From Amoebophrya sp. A120 (lineage: Eukaryota > Sar > Dinophyceae > Syndiniales > Amoebophryaceae), in the NCBI GenBank assembly GCA_905178155.1, contig CAJINV010000003.1, positions 9,059,979 through 9,123,978 on the forward strand: a DNA stretch of 64,000 nucleotides, given 5' to 3'. Position 1 is the first letter of the stretch; each line of letters starts with the position of its first letter. Made by a program: the position numbers and the translations under genes. Positions 34,101 through 47,310 of this stretch are shown here, piece after piece. Under the pieces are notes generated by a model that saw nothing but the letters and a program-made list of their open reading frames with translations, had not been told where the DNA came from and did not search any database.

Positions 34101-36560
34101 CCTCTTCTGCCTCCGGCGACGATGCCCTCTGGGACCATTTCCTCTGTACGACGAGAGGGGTGAGAAGGATCATTGGGCCAACCAGTGTCACAGCTCGCAG
34201 CTCGACAGTGATTGTAAACAGGGTGGTCGTGGTCCCGGAAATCTTCACTGTTTTCGCTGCTTTCTGTGAAAGGCGCGGCATCAGCCTCGCACGGCGGGAT
34301 CTTTTTGCGCACGAACACTTTTTGTTCCTTTCCCGAGGAGCTCGACGCTGTAGTCGACGGCGTGGCGTCCGCGCTCTGATTGCGTTCAAGGGGGCGATCT
34401 TCTTCATCTGCATCGTCTTCAGCCCGACTTACCCGGTTTGAAGTAGAGGCACTAGCGAAATTTTTCGCAGTGGTGTCATTCTCTCCGTTCTCCACTACCT
34501 GCAGTTGGTGTTGGACATGTTGCTGCTGGTCATGCCTGCCAAATCTACTTTCGATCTCGGCAATTTGCTGCTTCAATACTTCGCGCTGCGCCTGGAGCAG
34601 CCGCATCGCCGCAGAAACTTCTTTCGCTGGGGCGGCGCCAAGCCCGTCACTACTTGCAGGAGAAAAATTACTCGTGGCAGTAACCGACGTCGCTGCAACG
34701 GAAGGCGCCGCTCCTCGGGGTGTTGCAAACAAATTTCCCTGAAAGCTCGAGGGTGAAGTCGATCCGGGAGTCGAAGCCAGCATGGTGGCAGGGGCAGGCG
34801 CAGGCTTGGAGGAACCCTTCGCAAATGAACGACCATTGTCGTCGATCCGACCCAGAAGATCGGTGATGGCACACAGACAACCCTTCCTGTCCAAGACCAG
34901 AACTCGCTTATTCTTATGATCAATAACGCGCTGCAACTCTTCGTCAGCTTCGTTCTCGACTCTGTTACTGTGCTGCAGATCATGTTCCCCGGAAACTGGG
35001 GCCTGCTCGCCCATCTTCAGGTGATCCTCAACCTCATGCCGAAGCCTCCTGTTGAAAATCAAAATATCAAGAGTCAGCAGACCAGTACAATTTCTTGTTA
35101 CAGAATCAAGCAGGTGGCGCAAGTTGATGAGAGTGGAAAGAACATACAAAGCGCAGCAAGCTTGTTGAGCGAAAAAACTTAAATTATCAGGCGAGCCAGG
35201 ATGTGCAACTGGCAACGTGCACGTGTTGTGCGCTGTCCACTAGGTTGAAAAACATAAAAGCAGCAAGGAAATTTTCTCTTTGTACAGCGTCATCAAGGTC
35301 AACCTCAACACATCGTATATGTTGCAGCTACTTTCGATAGATACTTTTGCTCTACCTTCCATCTCCTCTGCTTCTGCTGGTGCTCGCGCGTGGCCTGGAG
35401 CACTCAGCAGCTAGACTGCCGTCTTGGACGAACGTTCCCGAGGTAGCTGCACCTACCGGCGCAGTCTGAAGCTGAAGACCTTCTGCGTCCTCCGAGGGAA
35501 CAAGACCAAGCAGTCTTGGCTTTCCATCAGCTGTCTTTGATGCAACGTGCCTGGCATCACCTCCCCCGCCGACTGGAACTTCTCCACGAAGGTTGTTCTG
35601 CTTCATCATCCACTCGAGTCCTCGTCCGGGAGTCGCACCTCCATCCTGGTGGCTGCGTGATCCATGTTGATCGTAGTAGAGCAGAGGTGTCTGTTGTCCC
35701 GGGGGATTGTAGGGCAAGTCCTGGCGAGATGTTGACTCGCTGCAGTAGACGATCGCGTGGTGGGGGGACTCCACCTCCAAGGCAGATGTACTGGGACTAG
35801 CTCCCCTGGCAGCTTGTTGTACAAATTCAAATAGTAGCGACTGCTGCAACGCAGGGGAGCTGGAACGGCCCGCCGCCGCGCTAGTGCGCCAAGTATGATC
35901 CTGAATAGACGCACAGCTGTGCGGCGTCAATGGGTTGTCGCGTCCTGCTGCGGAAAAGCGGCCGTCGGATGGATGCGCCGCGGCGACCCCGCCTAGCGTT
36001 AGCGGCGACGGTGCCGCGGAAGACATCGGAGTCGCAGCCGCAATCCCCCCGACGCGGTACTGCTCGCGTTGCCGGGACCGCTTGGACTTGCTCAAGTTTG
36101 GCCTGAAGGTGCACTCCTTTTTGTCAACAAGTCGTGACTCCCGTACCTCCTTCGCGCGCTCCATCTTGGCGCGCTTCTTCGCGGCCCATTCGTTGACTTG
36201 TTGCGAGTTTCGCGCCGCGAAATCGTGAATGTGGGCATTTTTGGTCGTCATGCAGCTGCTCTGTAGAAGTACTTCTCCGACCCCTCGCCCCTCGACGGGC
36301 GTCAATATTAATCCATCTGCTCCTGTACTAACAGCAGCCGAGGTTCGCGATCCCAAGCCTCGTCCGGTCGTACCGGGTTGGAGGTTCAAGCGCCTTCCTG
36401 GGCTTTGATTTTGTGTTGCCATTGGATCAGGAACTGCTTTTCGCAGTCCTTTTCTCCGAACATATCTCGTTGCAGGTGATGTCGTTGTCGTGACAACAGA
36501 CGAAATTGTTCTTCTTGTGGACAACGACAACGACGACGATGAGGATGACGACGAGACCAT
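31166..36560 (-). CDS. large coiled-coil, probably ciliary/centrosomal-type protein
   Basis: Four exons join in phase: 36560-35356, 35048-32562, 32276-31829 and 31672-31166. The introns at 35049-35355 and 31673-31828 are GT-AG; the third is an introner. The product is 1548 residues from the ATG at 36560. An early segment (IHDFAARNSQQVNEWAAKK to KECTFRPNL) matches a motif frequent in alveolate and trypanosomatid cytoskeletal proteins, in which a charged helix ends in eCTFkPki (general family knowledge). Further on there is a coiled coil (AMRLLQAQREVLKQQIAEI) and a second one (ERENARLREELLRWCQEY) within long Ser/Asp/Glu-rich linkers. A cytoskeletal location is an inference. The upstream frame is open beyond 36560, so an extra 5' exon is possible. 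Confidence 0.68.
32282..32561 (-). mobile_element. introner element, family 2
   Basis: 280-bp element with inverted ends: TATCGTATGTAAAAACGTCC on the left, and CGTTTTTATTCACGATA on the right, preceded by GTGTGGGGA. The duplication GGACC is at 32277-32281 and 32562-32566. Excision with one copy joins HDELCGP to VFRRTNDDGQ in frame. This is the only copy where sliding within the duplication yields a fully canonical GT-AG intron. The interior matches the copy at 18398 in the same orientation. Confidence 0.93.
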
Positions 36561-37484
36561 TCTCTTCAACGACGAGCGAATTAGAAATCGAAATGTACCA
36601 ATCCGTTGCACCACTCCATCTATGATATATACAACTACAACACCGGTTTCATCTACATCAAGATCAACAAGACCAATGAAATTGAAAGGCAACTCATAAT
36701 GCAAACTGAAAATTCATCAAAAACCCGCAGAGCCTCATGCTGCTCGTCTTCGAATCATTTCATTACGATATAGGAAATTCTGCTCTATATCAAGGCATTT
36801 CTTCATCATCATCTTCGCGTCCCACCCAACCCAAAGTGCCCACCCCCAACCGATACCGGAACCGATCAGTACTCACACTGATACTACTGATTTTGATTTG
36901 TAAAACCAAGTTGAAATTCAAATATCTGCGTTGACATAATATCAATAGTGATCAGGAAGCAGCCACATCATACCCCTTGAAAGCAACACTCAAGTCCAAA
37001 TGAGCCCACGACTACAACGAACCGCTCGAGATGAGGATGACACCCGCGCCCGCCCGAAGAACGATCCGACCTTCAACATCATCAACATTCTGTTCACAAG
37101 CGCCAACATGTTTTTTATCATTTTATTGTCGATTACGATCTGAATTTCCGCAGTATTTTCAGATCTAGTGAAGCTGCGCTGTTCCTGATCTTCTATAAAC
37201 ATACACGCAAATTGCGACACCAACACAAGCCTGAGAGGACAGGGCGCTGTCCTCCGGACCAAGCAGAGGCTGCCGGCAGCAGTTGAGCAATTTTATCGAT
37301 GGTTTCTTTGTTTGAGCATTGAAGGAGTGAGATACCATTGAACATTTGACGCCATTCCCATACAATTGAATACAAAATCTAAACTACGCAGGAGCTGGGA
37401 TGGTCTTCTTCGAGTACCAAAGAAGTTGAAGACGCAACAACGTGATTTGCGTTCATTTTCGGTGGATTCCAACTCCGTGCCACG
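36561..37484. other. intergenic
   Basis: About 0.9 kb between the coiled-coil gene and the CW-finger gene. It contains a short AT-rich stretch and no frame I can support. The left 140 bp may be a 5' extension of the coiled-coil gene. Confidence 0.5.
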
Positions 37485-40400
37485 TCACTTTTTTTTGCGT
37501 CCGCCGAAACGCAAACGGGACCCTTGCAGCGGACGAAGTCGTGTATTATGTCCAGCGAGGATGAAGGACGCGGCTCCTGCTGCCGCTGCGGTTTTCTGAG
37601 CCGCTACATCAATTTTCCTCCCTTCTTCCCCTTGTTGCAAGCGTCGGCGCGCTTGTTCACGCCCCATCCCCCTCGTACGAGGATCAGTCGGCAAGGCGCG
37701 ACGACCTGTATAAATCTCCGGCGGGACGGCCTTAACCACTATGCGCGTCTTCTGTCCTGTGGCGAACGGAACGCCTATGTAGCCTCGCGCTGCAAAACAT
37801 GTTGGAGTTCCTTGTCCAGAAGCCTTTTCGCTGACGGGAGAATCGCTCGCGGACGAATCGAGTGCCCTTTTCCGTTATCGTCTTCGATGGAGCAGTTCGC
37901 GCCCAACAAATACCTCAGGTTATGAATCTGCATCTTGTCTCACCAGGAATGAAACATACTAGGACGCCGAAAATGACAACGCAAGCACTAGTGCTAGCGC
38001 ACCAAATTTCTCATAAGAGCTTCAGTACATCGTAGACTACGATACTCTACTCCTGATTCTTGTGATTCAATTCTGATGTCCGCCTCAGATATTATGACGA
38101 GTATTCTTAGTACAGAATGCTGTAAGTATTACACACAAAACGGAACGGAAACAGAAAACGTACCCGCAGACGAAGCGCACCTTGTCGCCGTACCTGTTCG
38201 TGACAAGGTCGTAAGCCTCATCGTCGACTATCCTCCACTTGCCGCAGACGTCGCATTGCACCTCACTGATTGAACATGCGCCTCGAACAGACTCGCTGGA
38301 GCTACTCTGCGGGGTGGGATAGAAGAGCTTCGGCTGCTGCGTGTAAAAGCTAAGCTGCGCCGGGTGTAGTTGAGATCCACCTGCGCGCGGATGCTGGTGC
38401 AGCTGCTGCAGCGTAAGCTGACCAGGCCCCAAATCGCTTGCAACTTTCGATGGTTTCGAGGAGGCGGCAATACTCCTTCCGTCACCGTCGCCGAGGCCTC
38501 CACGTGAAATACGAACAGGACCAGCTCCAACAGTGGGAGTTCCAGTAGTACTAGGTTGGAACACCACCTGCTCTTGCTGGGCTGTACTCGCAGCAGCTTC
38601 CCGTGCTCTTCTTACCACGGCTCTTGTTACATATCTTTTTTCTGTAGCTACTACTTTCGCGTTGGAGGTCCGGTGCGCAAGAGAGGCAGCAAAACTGCGA
38701 CTTTTGCTTTTGCCTTTAGGTGCGACGGCTCCCCCTTCCTGTATTGTTTCGACGCCATTTCTGGGAAGGACAGGCGCTCTTGGTGCGGGCGCAAAGAACG
38801 AGGGTGGCGCTCGAAGAGAGCCAGCCCCAGGCCCAGCCGGTAGTCGCATATAATCCTGCGTCTGGACAGGGATCAGTTGGCGCTGCTGCTGGAGATTGCT
38901 CGAGCTTCGCGTCGATGCCGATGTCGAATCAGCCGGCACAAGAGCGGGCACCTTCGTGTTGTTTGTGCCGTGTGGTATGAGCATGCTGTTGGCTTTATTG
39001 CTGGCTTCATTGCGTCGAACTGGCTTCTGATTCTTTTTGGCCGCTCTGGAACTCGATTTCGTTGTGGCAGCGACCGCCGCAGGTCGGTATAGAAAGTTCG
39101 GGGGCGGGCTCGAGTCCGGCTTCTGGGCCGCATGATGATCCAGGTCAGAAGATTCTCCCGCCGGGATCGCTACAGGGGATTCTCCACTATTTTTTTTGCT
39201 GGTGCCCTCGACGTCTTCGTCCTCATCCGCAACAGAAAAATCGTCATCTTCAGATTGCAAAGACGCGGCTTGTGCTATCTGTGGCTGTTCTTCCTCCTCT
39301 TTTTTACTCTTGCTGTCCCTCATCTGATTTTCTACTGTCGCCAAGATCAGGGCAGGTCCTGAACCTCGGTGCGCGAGCAACGCGCCAGTTTGAGCAGGTG
39401 TGCGCTTTGCGTCCGATGGTGGCTCGACCCTAGACCGTTGACGATGCGGGTCAAGAAGGAGGGAAGAAGATCCAACACCGGGAGGCGTCTGCTCGTGCAG
39501 ATGTTGCACATCAAGCTGCAATTTCTGAAACGGACTGTTCTTTGCGAATGCGTTCCCGCCGAGTGGCCGCCGGCGCTTCGCGCTTTGCTGTGGCTGGAGG
39601 CCGTTCATCTGCATGTCTGCGTTGCCAAGTAGAAGAGTCCTCTTGTTCTTCTTTGAGTGGCTTTCGGGAAACTGCTTTGCTCCCCCGATGAGATCTGCGC
39701 CGTACCGCTGCGCCATGTCTGCGTAATAAAGGGGATCCATCTCGCGATAGTACTGCTTCGCAGCCTGTCGCAACGGTCGTCTTGCCCGGGTTGGCGCGTT
39801 CTGTTTCGACGTGGTGGCACTGGTCGCCGCAAACCGGGGTGCGCCCGTGTTGTCATTTTCATTTCCGCCACGAGAAGGAGCCAACACACTGCTAGTACTA
39901 GCCGTTGCTGTGGCAGCACCTCCGATATTCAGATTGATATTGGTTGCGGGTAAAGCTGCGTCCGGCGGGTCCGCGACGCCGTGACCGCTTGCTCCTGCAT
40001 TCTTGGATGCCATCGGCGGTTGTACGAGATTCTGATTGCCACAACGTCCTCCCTGCTGTTGCTCAGTCGCTTTATTTTCATTTGGATGTACTGCAAGAGA
40101 GCCTTTATTCTCCCTCGCGGTTGACCCACTAGCATCCTCACGACGGTATAATCCCAAGGGTGGGGGCGGTAGCACGGCGCCACGAGGCGAATTCACACCA
40201 ATGTACTTCCAGTCAAAATCGTTATCCTCACTATCAATCTTTTCATCTTTACCAAGGCCGTTATTGTCTGGCTGCTCCGTGCGCTTGTAGGCAGCTTGTG
40301 TAGCAGAGTTTTTATTCCTTTTATTTTGGCCCTCATCGTCACCGTCAAGATTCAAGTTTGCCGGTGAAGGCCGTCTATCGCTGCGTAGCAATCGCTCGTC

Positions 40401-40502
40401 CGAATTTCTGCGAATATAGCTCTTCGGCGCAGAAATCCGACCGCGGCGCGAGGAGGCCCCGCCGCTCTTCTGCAGCGGAGATGCCGCCGGGGTTCGCCGC
40501 AT
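37485..40502 (-). CDS. CW-type zinc-finger protein
   Basis: Exon 1 (40502-38164) starts at an ATG (MRRTPAASPLQKSGG) and encodes about 740 residues of basic, Ser/Ala/Pro-rich disordered sequence. It ends in VQCDVCGKWRIVDDEAYD and KVRFVCG. A GT-AG intron (37914-38163, 250 bp, matching phase) brings in YLLGANCSIEDD. This gives the CW signature of four Cys (C-x2-C, then C, then C seven residues later) with the KWR Trp. CW domains bind histone H3 lysine-4 methyl marks in chromatin proteins (family knowledge). After NCSIEDDNGK the CW frame stops at 37775. A neighbouring frame stays open to 37485 with convincing sequence (GYIGVPFATGQKTRIVVK). One frame change at the AAAA near 37873, or an extra splice, is needed to include it. 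Confidence 0.75.
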
Positions 40503-41448
40503 TTTCTTCACAACAACTCTGTTAACGAGGAAGATGTGCTCCTCGATGACGAAGAGGATGCATTGAAATGATAAGAATTATGAGTAAGCCTAAGCCTAAA
40601 ATTGAAGTACTTACTATCAGGCAGAGATGACTTCTAAAACCAGTATAACATAACCATCATCATCTAACCTGCACGAGATCTTCTTCTACGTGGCAAGCCG
40701 CAAGCAGGAGAGTAATGTATGACTACAATCAAATTATCACTTCATCGCCTTCGCCGGCTTGACGGCGGGGTTCCTCACAAGCACTCGGCCGGCCGCGCGG
40801 CCTCCTCTGTCTCTAACTCTATACGCGATCCGATTCCACCACCCACTCAGATTCAACCTCTGTGCGATTCCGATTCGGTCTTGTTCGTTTTTTCTTTTTG
40901 CTGGTTCAAAGTCAAAGCGTTTGCCTTTATGTGTATCTCACAGATGGAAACTCGCTAAAAGAGTGAATCCCGACGATGAGGCACCACAGATGTAGTTGAG
41001 CCTCCGCTTTGAAGCTGTTGTCCCCATTACTAGCCGTAGCCAAGCAGCTATCATGATTGTCATAGACATTGCTTTCAATTATATGAGTTGTGGATTTTTT
41101 TCACTTTCACTTTCTATGAAATTATTTTCAACTTTTTGATGTACATCACGGCGAAGGAACGCGCGTAGCTGTAATCGACTAGAAAAATCGTCGCTGTTGT
41201 GGATACTGCCAGCGGGCAGCCATGACCCGTCGAAGTGGTGTATGAGAATCAGAATGGCCCACTCCCCCGACCCATCATTCACATCACCAGTAGACACAGT
41301 CTATTGGATTCAATAGTACAGCTGCTGCTGCAAACAAGTTTGATATGTTTCTAAGTCCTGCGGCTCCGTTTTGCAGTGATGTTCCCTGACCAGTCGGAAC
41401 ACCGCTGCACCAGCCGAGACGTGAAAATTAATACTTCTACTGCATCTG
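40503..41448. other. intergenic
   Basis: About 0.95 kb. A minus-strand frame at 41310-41561 overlaps the end of the next gene in another phase and I do not accept it. Nothing else stands out. Confidence 0.5.
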
Positions 41449-44400
41449 CTAGCAGAGACAAGCAGCTTCTTGATGGCACACAAATGAGGGGGAGGTGGCG
41501 CTGTCTTGCTTCGTATGGTGAACGGCATAGACACGATCTCGCATGGCCGCGGCGGTGCCATACGTTACTGCCTCCCCGAGAGAATCTCGTGCAAGAGCAT
41601 ACAGACAGGCAGCGCCGCTCTTTCTTGTCCTACTCCTGCTTGCTTCGCTTTTTGCTTTTCTCGCTCCACTGCTTTCGCCTATATCGTCATGCCGAGGAGA
41701 TGCGTCCCCAGGGCGGCGTGCTGGAGCTTCTCCTTGTACTTTCTCCTTGCTCTCACACATGTAATACAGGTCGCGGACTGGATCTGCATCAGTTTGATAC
41801 TGTCTTTGATTCGTTGCATCTTCGGGATTCCAAGAAAGGGCTCCGACCTCGTCTTTATGCGACTGTGTAGACATGGACTGTGCGTGATGGATCGGAACGC
41901 TCGAACTCTTTCGCCGAAGCATATCACGTAGCAAAGCACACCAATAGCTCAAATCGTAAAAAATCAGAAGCAAGTATGATCTTCTCCAGCTAAGTTCAGA
42001 ATTTGCGCTGTTGTTTTCCGTTGTCACTACTTCATGCCGCTCGATAATGCTTCCCGACCCAGAAAACTGGCCCGCCTTTTCGTCAAAGTGGCCCATCAAA
42101 CGGTAACGGATATCATAAATTTTACGTATCTTGACATGCAAAATGTAAATGATACTTTTCGTCACATTCAAAATGCGCCGCAACGGCGTTGCGGCAACGC
42201 GAGTCCTTGCTTCTAGATGGACTACGGATATTGGTAAAACTATGGAAGTGGATGGACTTCCCGGTAGCATAAAGCACCAATTCCACAAAGCTGAGTTCTG
42301 CTCTACGCCGCTGAGGTAGCTCGTCTACGTCGAGCCCGGGGTCCTGAAGAAGCACGCTCCCCGCGGGCGCGGCGGGAGCACGACTGATATTATGCCCATT
42401 TTCAGAAAATCCTTCGGCAAATTGATGAACGGCTACTGGTTCCGTAGCCGCCCGCTCTGAAACTAGAGTGGTCGTGGTCCTTGTTTTTCTTTTTGACACG
42501 CCGACTTGAACCTGATTCGCTGTAGCGTTTGAGTTCATCTCGTTCATCGTGCTGCCCCGCCCAGCATCGTTGTTCTCCGTGTCCGTACTCTCCTTCAAGT
42601 TGTAGTGCGACCAATAGTTTTGTCGCCGCCCCCGAATGCCGTAGTACTTGAGAAAACCTGCGGGTTGGTCTTCTTGAAGCCAAGCACCGCGGTCGTAAGC
42701 AGCAATGGCCCAACACTGATCTTCGTACCTCCCCGCACAGGAACCGCCGTAGCAGTCATGATGTGAAAACAAGTATTCACTCATGCCCACATAGTCGGTC
42801 CGCAACAGCAGCTGTAATTTGGGCCGGGGAAGCCACGCCCGATGCAGGTCCGGCAAATCGATCTCCGTATCTTGATCTTTTTTGTCCTGAAGTGACCGAC
42901 GAGAAGCATCAGCTCCACTTTGCTCTTGCTGCAAATTGAAATTTGCAAAGGCCCCGGACGAGAAAGATGAAGCTGCGGAGGTGCCTCTACTGCTGACGGA
43001 GGCGGTACCCTTGCTGCTGCTCTTCCTCTTGAAAGTGCTACTGTACAACAGGCGCTGCTGCTCGGCTTCCTTCCTGTCCAAATGTCTGTCAACGTCTACC
43101 GCGATCTTCCAAATCGAGGGCGACCAGCCTAACTGGCTGGCGCACGAGAAGGGGCGTGATTTCCTACTTGCACGAATCGAGGAAGGACTGTCGTCATCTT
43201 CTCGCGCCCTAATTGATGTCATTGCCGCACGCTGTGACGCAATCGCATTCTGGCGATGGATCTCGTCTCGCAGCGTGCGGTTTTGACGCAGCACCGCCGT
43301 GCGCCGGAGCTCCGCCTGCAATCGAAAAGCCGCGCTCTTCCACAGGTTAAACTGCAGTTGCAGTGGGTTGAAATTGTGCCAGGGAAGAAAGAAAATGGCA
43401 TTCCCGGAAAATTTACCATGATCCCCATCCATCTTTTGCGGTAGATGTTGACTACAAACACAGAGTTCAGAGTCGAGAGTCCTCCACGAAACGATTTGTA
43501 ATATATGCATGCTTTGCCTTTGCGTGACAAATTGGATCTTCATGGGGTTGGTTAATTTTCAGGGAATAAATGTCATCGGAACCGTACACACCAAACACCG
43601 AGCGCTCGTAGGCGTGCCACAGAGTCCGGGGCGAAAACTGGTAGTACTTTGGGCAGTAATGGATGCTTCGCCGAGAGCTGATTGAGATATTGCGACCGCC
43701 GTGGTCGACACCCTCCCTCCGGTCCGTCGTCGTACAAACATGCTGCACCGCAGCCGAATCATCCCTGCTGCTGTTCGAGGACGAATTGGTACCATTGCAG
43801 TAGTGGTTTTGGCTTTTTGACAATTTTTCAAACATATCCGACACAACGTTTTTCCGCAAACAAACCCCCGCAGGCAGCGTTTGTTCGCACAAGTAGAGGT
43901 CGACATAGGCCGTGTTCATGGCATGAATCATGCTGGCATCCATGATTTGCGCGCCGTTTGCGTTGGTCTTGACGGCAAACGCAGGCTCCTGTTTCTGCAC
44001 CTCACTGTAGATCGTAGCATCGATGTGGTACATCATTTCGATCCAGAAAGGGTGGCGCGGTTCGCTGTAGATCACGGCAGTCGTGTCGTCCATAATAATG
44101 CTCTTTCCTCTTGTCCCAGTCGTAGGCATAGGAACAGCTGCGGTCGTCGTACTCGGCAGGACCGCGCGAGTGGAGGTGGAGCTTGAGGGCGATGTAGCAG
44201 TACTAGTAGTTGTACTAGATCTAGAAGGAGATGAAGTAGCTGCGCTTAAACGCATAAAAAGCTCCGTGGGGTCGTGCAGCAGCTCAATATCTGCGTCAAG
44301 AAAAATACCGCCGTAGAAGTACAGTATCAAGTACTTGGCCAAGTCTCGAAACTTCACGGTGTCGCTGATCCGGAAATCGCTAAACATGTGCTCCACGAGC

Positions 44401-47310
44401 CATTGCGGACGGGCTGGTAAGAAGCGCTGCGTCAGATTGGTATACTGTGTGAAAACATCGTCCCGCCCACGCCCACCTTGGATTATTTCTCAAGAAGAAG
44501 CTGCCTACTTTTTTACTTTCTGTCTGAGCTTGTGCAGGTAAAATTCGTATCTGCACGCACAACGATCGTGACGTGCCTCCCCAGACAACAAAGCGTTTTT
44601 TGATGTCGCTTTGGAAACAAGTTAGCAGCTCTAGTAACCACGATTAGCAAACGGCTGTTCCAGAATATTCAAGAGGTAAAAATTACCAAGATGAGTTATT
44701 TGAATTGAATGAATAAGAAAATTTGCAAACAGAGGGCGCAGCGTGGCGCCGACAACAATGATCAGCAGATATGTTGGACGGGATCAATTCGCCGAGAAGT
44801 AGTCAGCGAGCGGACGCGTCTCCGACATACATTTGCTTGTGCGCCGGATCTCCAGCTGAGTTTTTTACTGGGCGCGAGCGCCGAGTAGGGGAGGTCGCTT
44901 CTTTCGCTTTCACACAAGAATGCGGCTCGGCGAGAAAAGCCGCAAGCCAATGGCCCAAACAGAATTAATTCGGGCCTGAATTAAATCCGCCACCACAGGC
45001 CTCACCCCGGGCCCGGGGCCCACGGGGAGGGAAAAATAAAAAAATCTCACTGGGCGGGAAAAAAATTCGTTTTTCCCGCCCGGAAAAAAACGAATTAAAC
45101 GAATTAATCGAAAAAAAACGCGCCCAAAAAATTTGACAGGGAAATCACACATGAAATCCTGACCCAGCCCGCGGGGCCGGACCCGGAAATTAATTATTTT
45201 TAATTCCCCCTCCTGGGAGATTTTTTTTTCGATTTAATTCGAATTGATTCCGCCCCTGCTGGGCCAAAATTAAATCCGACTCAAGGGCCAGGTTTGAATC
45301 AGGCCAAATTTTACTCGGTGCGTGGGGCCCTGTTTTTCCGGGGATGGTTTTCGTCTGGAGAAAACGCGAGTCTCCGTCGCGTCAGCATGCAGCTCCAGCA
45401 GCCATCACATCATCTGCGAGGGAGCTTGTGCAGGCCGGGCAAAACACCAACAGAAGCAAAGGACCACAACCCCAAACAATGATGTCAACCGCTGAGCATA
45501 TCAAGTCGCGCCTCCAGGTTCTGCAGCTGCAAAAAAAAAATAATTCATTTAAATGGATTAACTCATCTTGGTATTTGGACCACATAAGAATATCAATGCG
45601 GTTGCGGCCGTGCTTCTATACCTAATAATTACTTACTTTGTTGCGGGCCCAGGCGAATTTATATCTGTCATCCACATCCTTGTCGGGCGCACCTCTCACG
45701 AAATTTCCATTTGTTGCACAGCAGGACAAGCATCTTGAATATGGGAAAGGGACGTTTGTACAAGTGATAATTGGCGCGCTCAACGTAATAACGGCGAAAC
45801 CGTTCGGCTGCCAAAGAAAAGGTCGTGGTCCCGGGAGTTGTTTTGCTTCCCGACCTCGCAGCGGGATCAGCGCTTATCGAAATGAAAAGCGCCCCATCTC
45901 GAAAGTGAGCGTGTAAGTGGCGTAGTACAAGTAAGTTCCTGCATTCAACTAAGCCTTCTTCTAGTCTTGTAATTTATCACGTTAGCAATCACAGCACACG
46001 AAGGCGGCACCTGAGGCGCCTTCCCGTCCTCGTTTTTTCAGTGCTGAACGATTGGAATGCAACCCGGCGCTTTTGAGTTTGATGCTAAGTCTGTTGAGCG
46101 ACCAAACGGAATTTTTACCGATCTTTGTGTTCAAGCACAAAAATGCTGGTTTATTGAGTTCTTATTGGAAATCGGCGGCTATTTCCGAGATGCGGCTGCT
46201 GGGGCGGGTGCCTTGATAGCGTCCACCGCGGGTTTTTCGTCTTTTCGCGATTGGTGGATTAAGAGCTGTCCCTCGATATCTTCTGGTAGGAAAACGTCAG
46301 CCCAGAACGCAGGACTCCTCGACCAGCGCACCAGCTCGCTGATGCCCACATCGTCCCACAAAAAGTATACGATAGTGGACAACTCCCCCTGCCCCTTCGT
46401 CGAACATCAGCATAATCTGCTTATTGAAGCATAGAAAATGGAGCTTGTCGTGTGTGAGGAACTTCTCATGCCGGGACTGACACTCCATGTAAGTGGAAGT
46501 AGTACCTACTCTAACTCTTTGCGCTTTATTCGGTGCGGCCTAGGAGTACGAGTAGGAGCTGCTTGCATTTTACATCTCACAAAACTGAAAGGAAGAGGGA
46601 GCTGTCTGTCTTTCTCTTCATAGAGTATTCATACCTTTGCGAATGCGATCGAGTACCTGAAGCGGCAAGAGGCAAATCAGTGAACAACTTTGATGTATCG
46701 AGATCGACAATCAATACAGCGAGCAAAGGGGGCGTCAAAAAAAAATAGCAATAGCTCAATACTCGGAAAGGTGGTTCTTTACGCTCTTGTGGTAATCATG
46801 TAGATAGCTTGGAAGAGTCTTTTCTGGATCTGCAGTGCCAAGAAGCCCACAAAGCACACCGCGCTCGGTCGTGTGCTCCGTCGAAGTTGCCCCCCCTGCA
46901 GGCAACCGCACGTGCGAACGCCGCTCGCTTGATATTTCTTTTTCATGATGAATGGCAACGTTTGCATCTGACGATCCGGGAGTCTTTAATGAAGCCATGC
47001 GATTTCGTAGCGTTTGCATAGGCCTTTCGTGCAGAAGTCCTGGAACGTCAAAGTTTTTTCCCGGTCGGAGCAATTTGCGGCTTCCCAAGCCCTCGCTCCA
47101 GATCTGGTGCACCCGTTTCACGAATTTGCGGTCTGGAGGCGGGTCGGTGCGGATGTCGCCTTCAGCTACAGAACGAACACGGCCCATCGGTAGAAAGTCG
47201 CATCGGCTGCGACTTGTTTCCACTTTGTACTCATCGCTTGCGAAGGTGCCTGTTGCTTCGAAGGAATGCAGAAGCCCAAAGAACAGCAGAAAACTCCAAC
47301 AATGCAACAT
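41449..47310 (-). CDS. GT32-like glycosyltransferase
   Basis: A multi-exon gene. The start at 47310 gives a signal peptide (MLHCWSFLLFFGLLHSFEA) and then RVHQIWSEG, the IHQIW opening of the DXD sugar-transferase family (GT32, OCH1-like). A second exon near 46410-46180 carries VYFLWDDVGISELVRW. A third (44444 to about 43550) has DLAKYLILYFYGGIFLDADIE, where GG-x-x-LDAD is the conserved metal/nucleotide-sugar site, then SEPRHPFWIEMMYH and HAYERSVFGVYG. Later frames (43440-42230, with FFLPWHNFNP, and 41950-41449) probably complete the C-terminus, but their junctions are not resolved and the last may be a separate gene. The enzyme would act in the secretory pathway. Low-complexity Ser/Thr residues are inserted right after the DXD strand. 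Confidence 0.68.
44900..45470. repeat. GC/AT-striped non-coding block in the glycosyltransferase intron
   Basis: A stretch of unusual composition alternating GGGCCC-like blocks with AATTAA-like blocks, inside the presumed intron of about 1.7 kb (46180-44445). It contains a perfect hairpin around 45052-45081 (GGGCGGGAAAAA against TTTTTCCCGCCC). There are repeated motifs of the type GAATTAAATCCGCC and AAATTAAATCCGAC. No frame on either strand is believable. The texture resembles the 12952-14322 element, but I could not find matching terminal inverted repeats. Confidence 0.5.
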
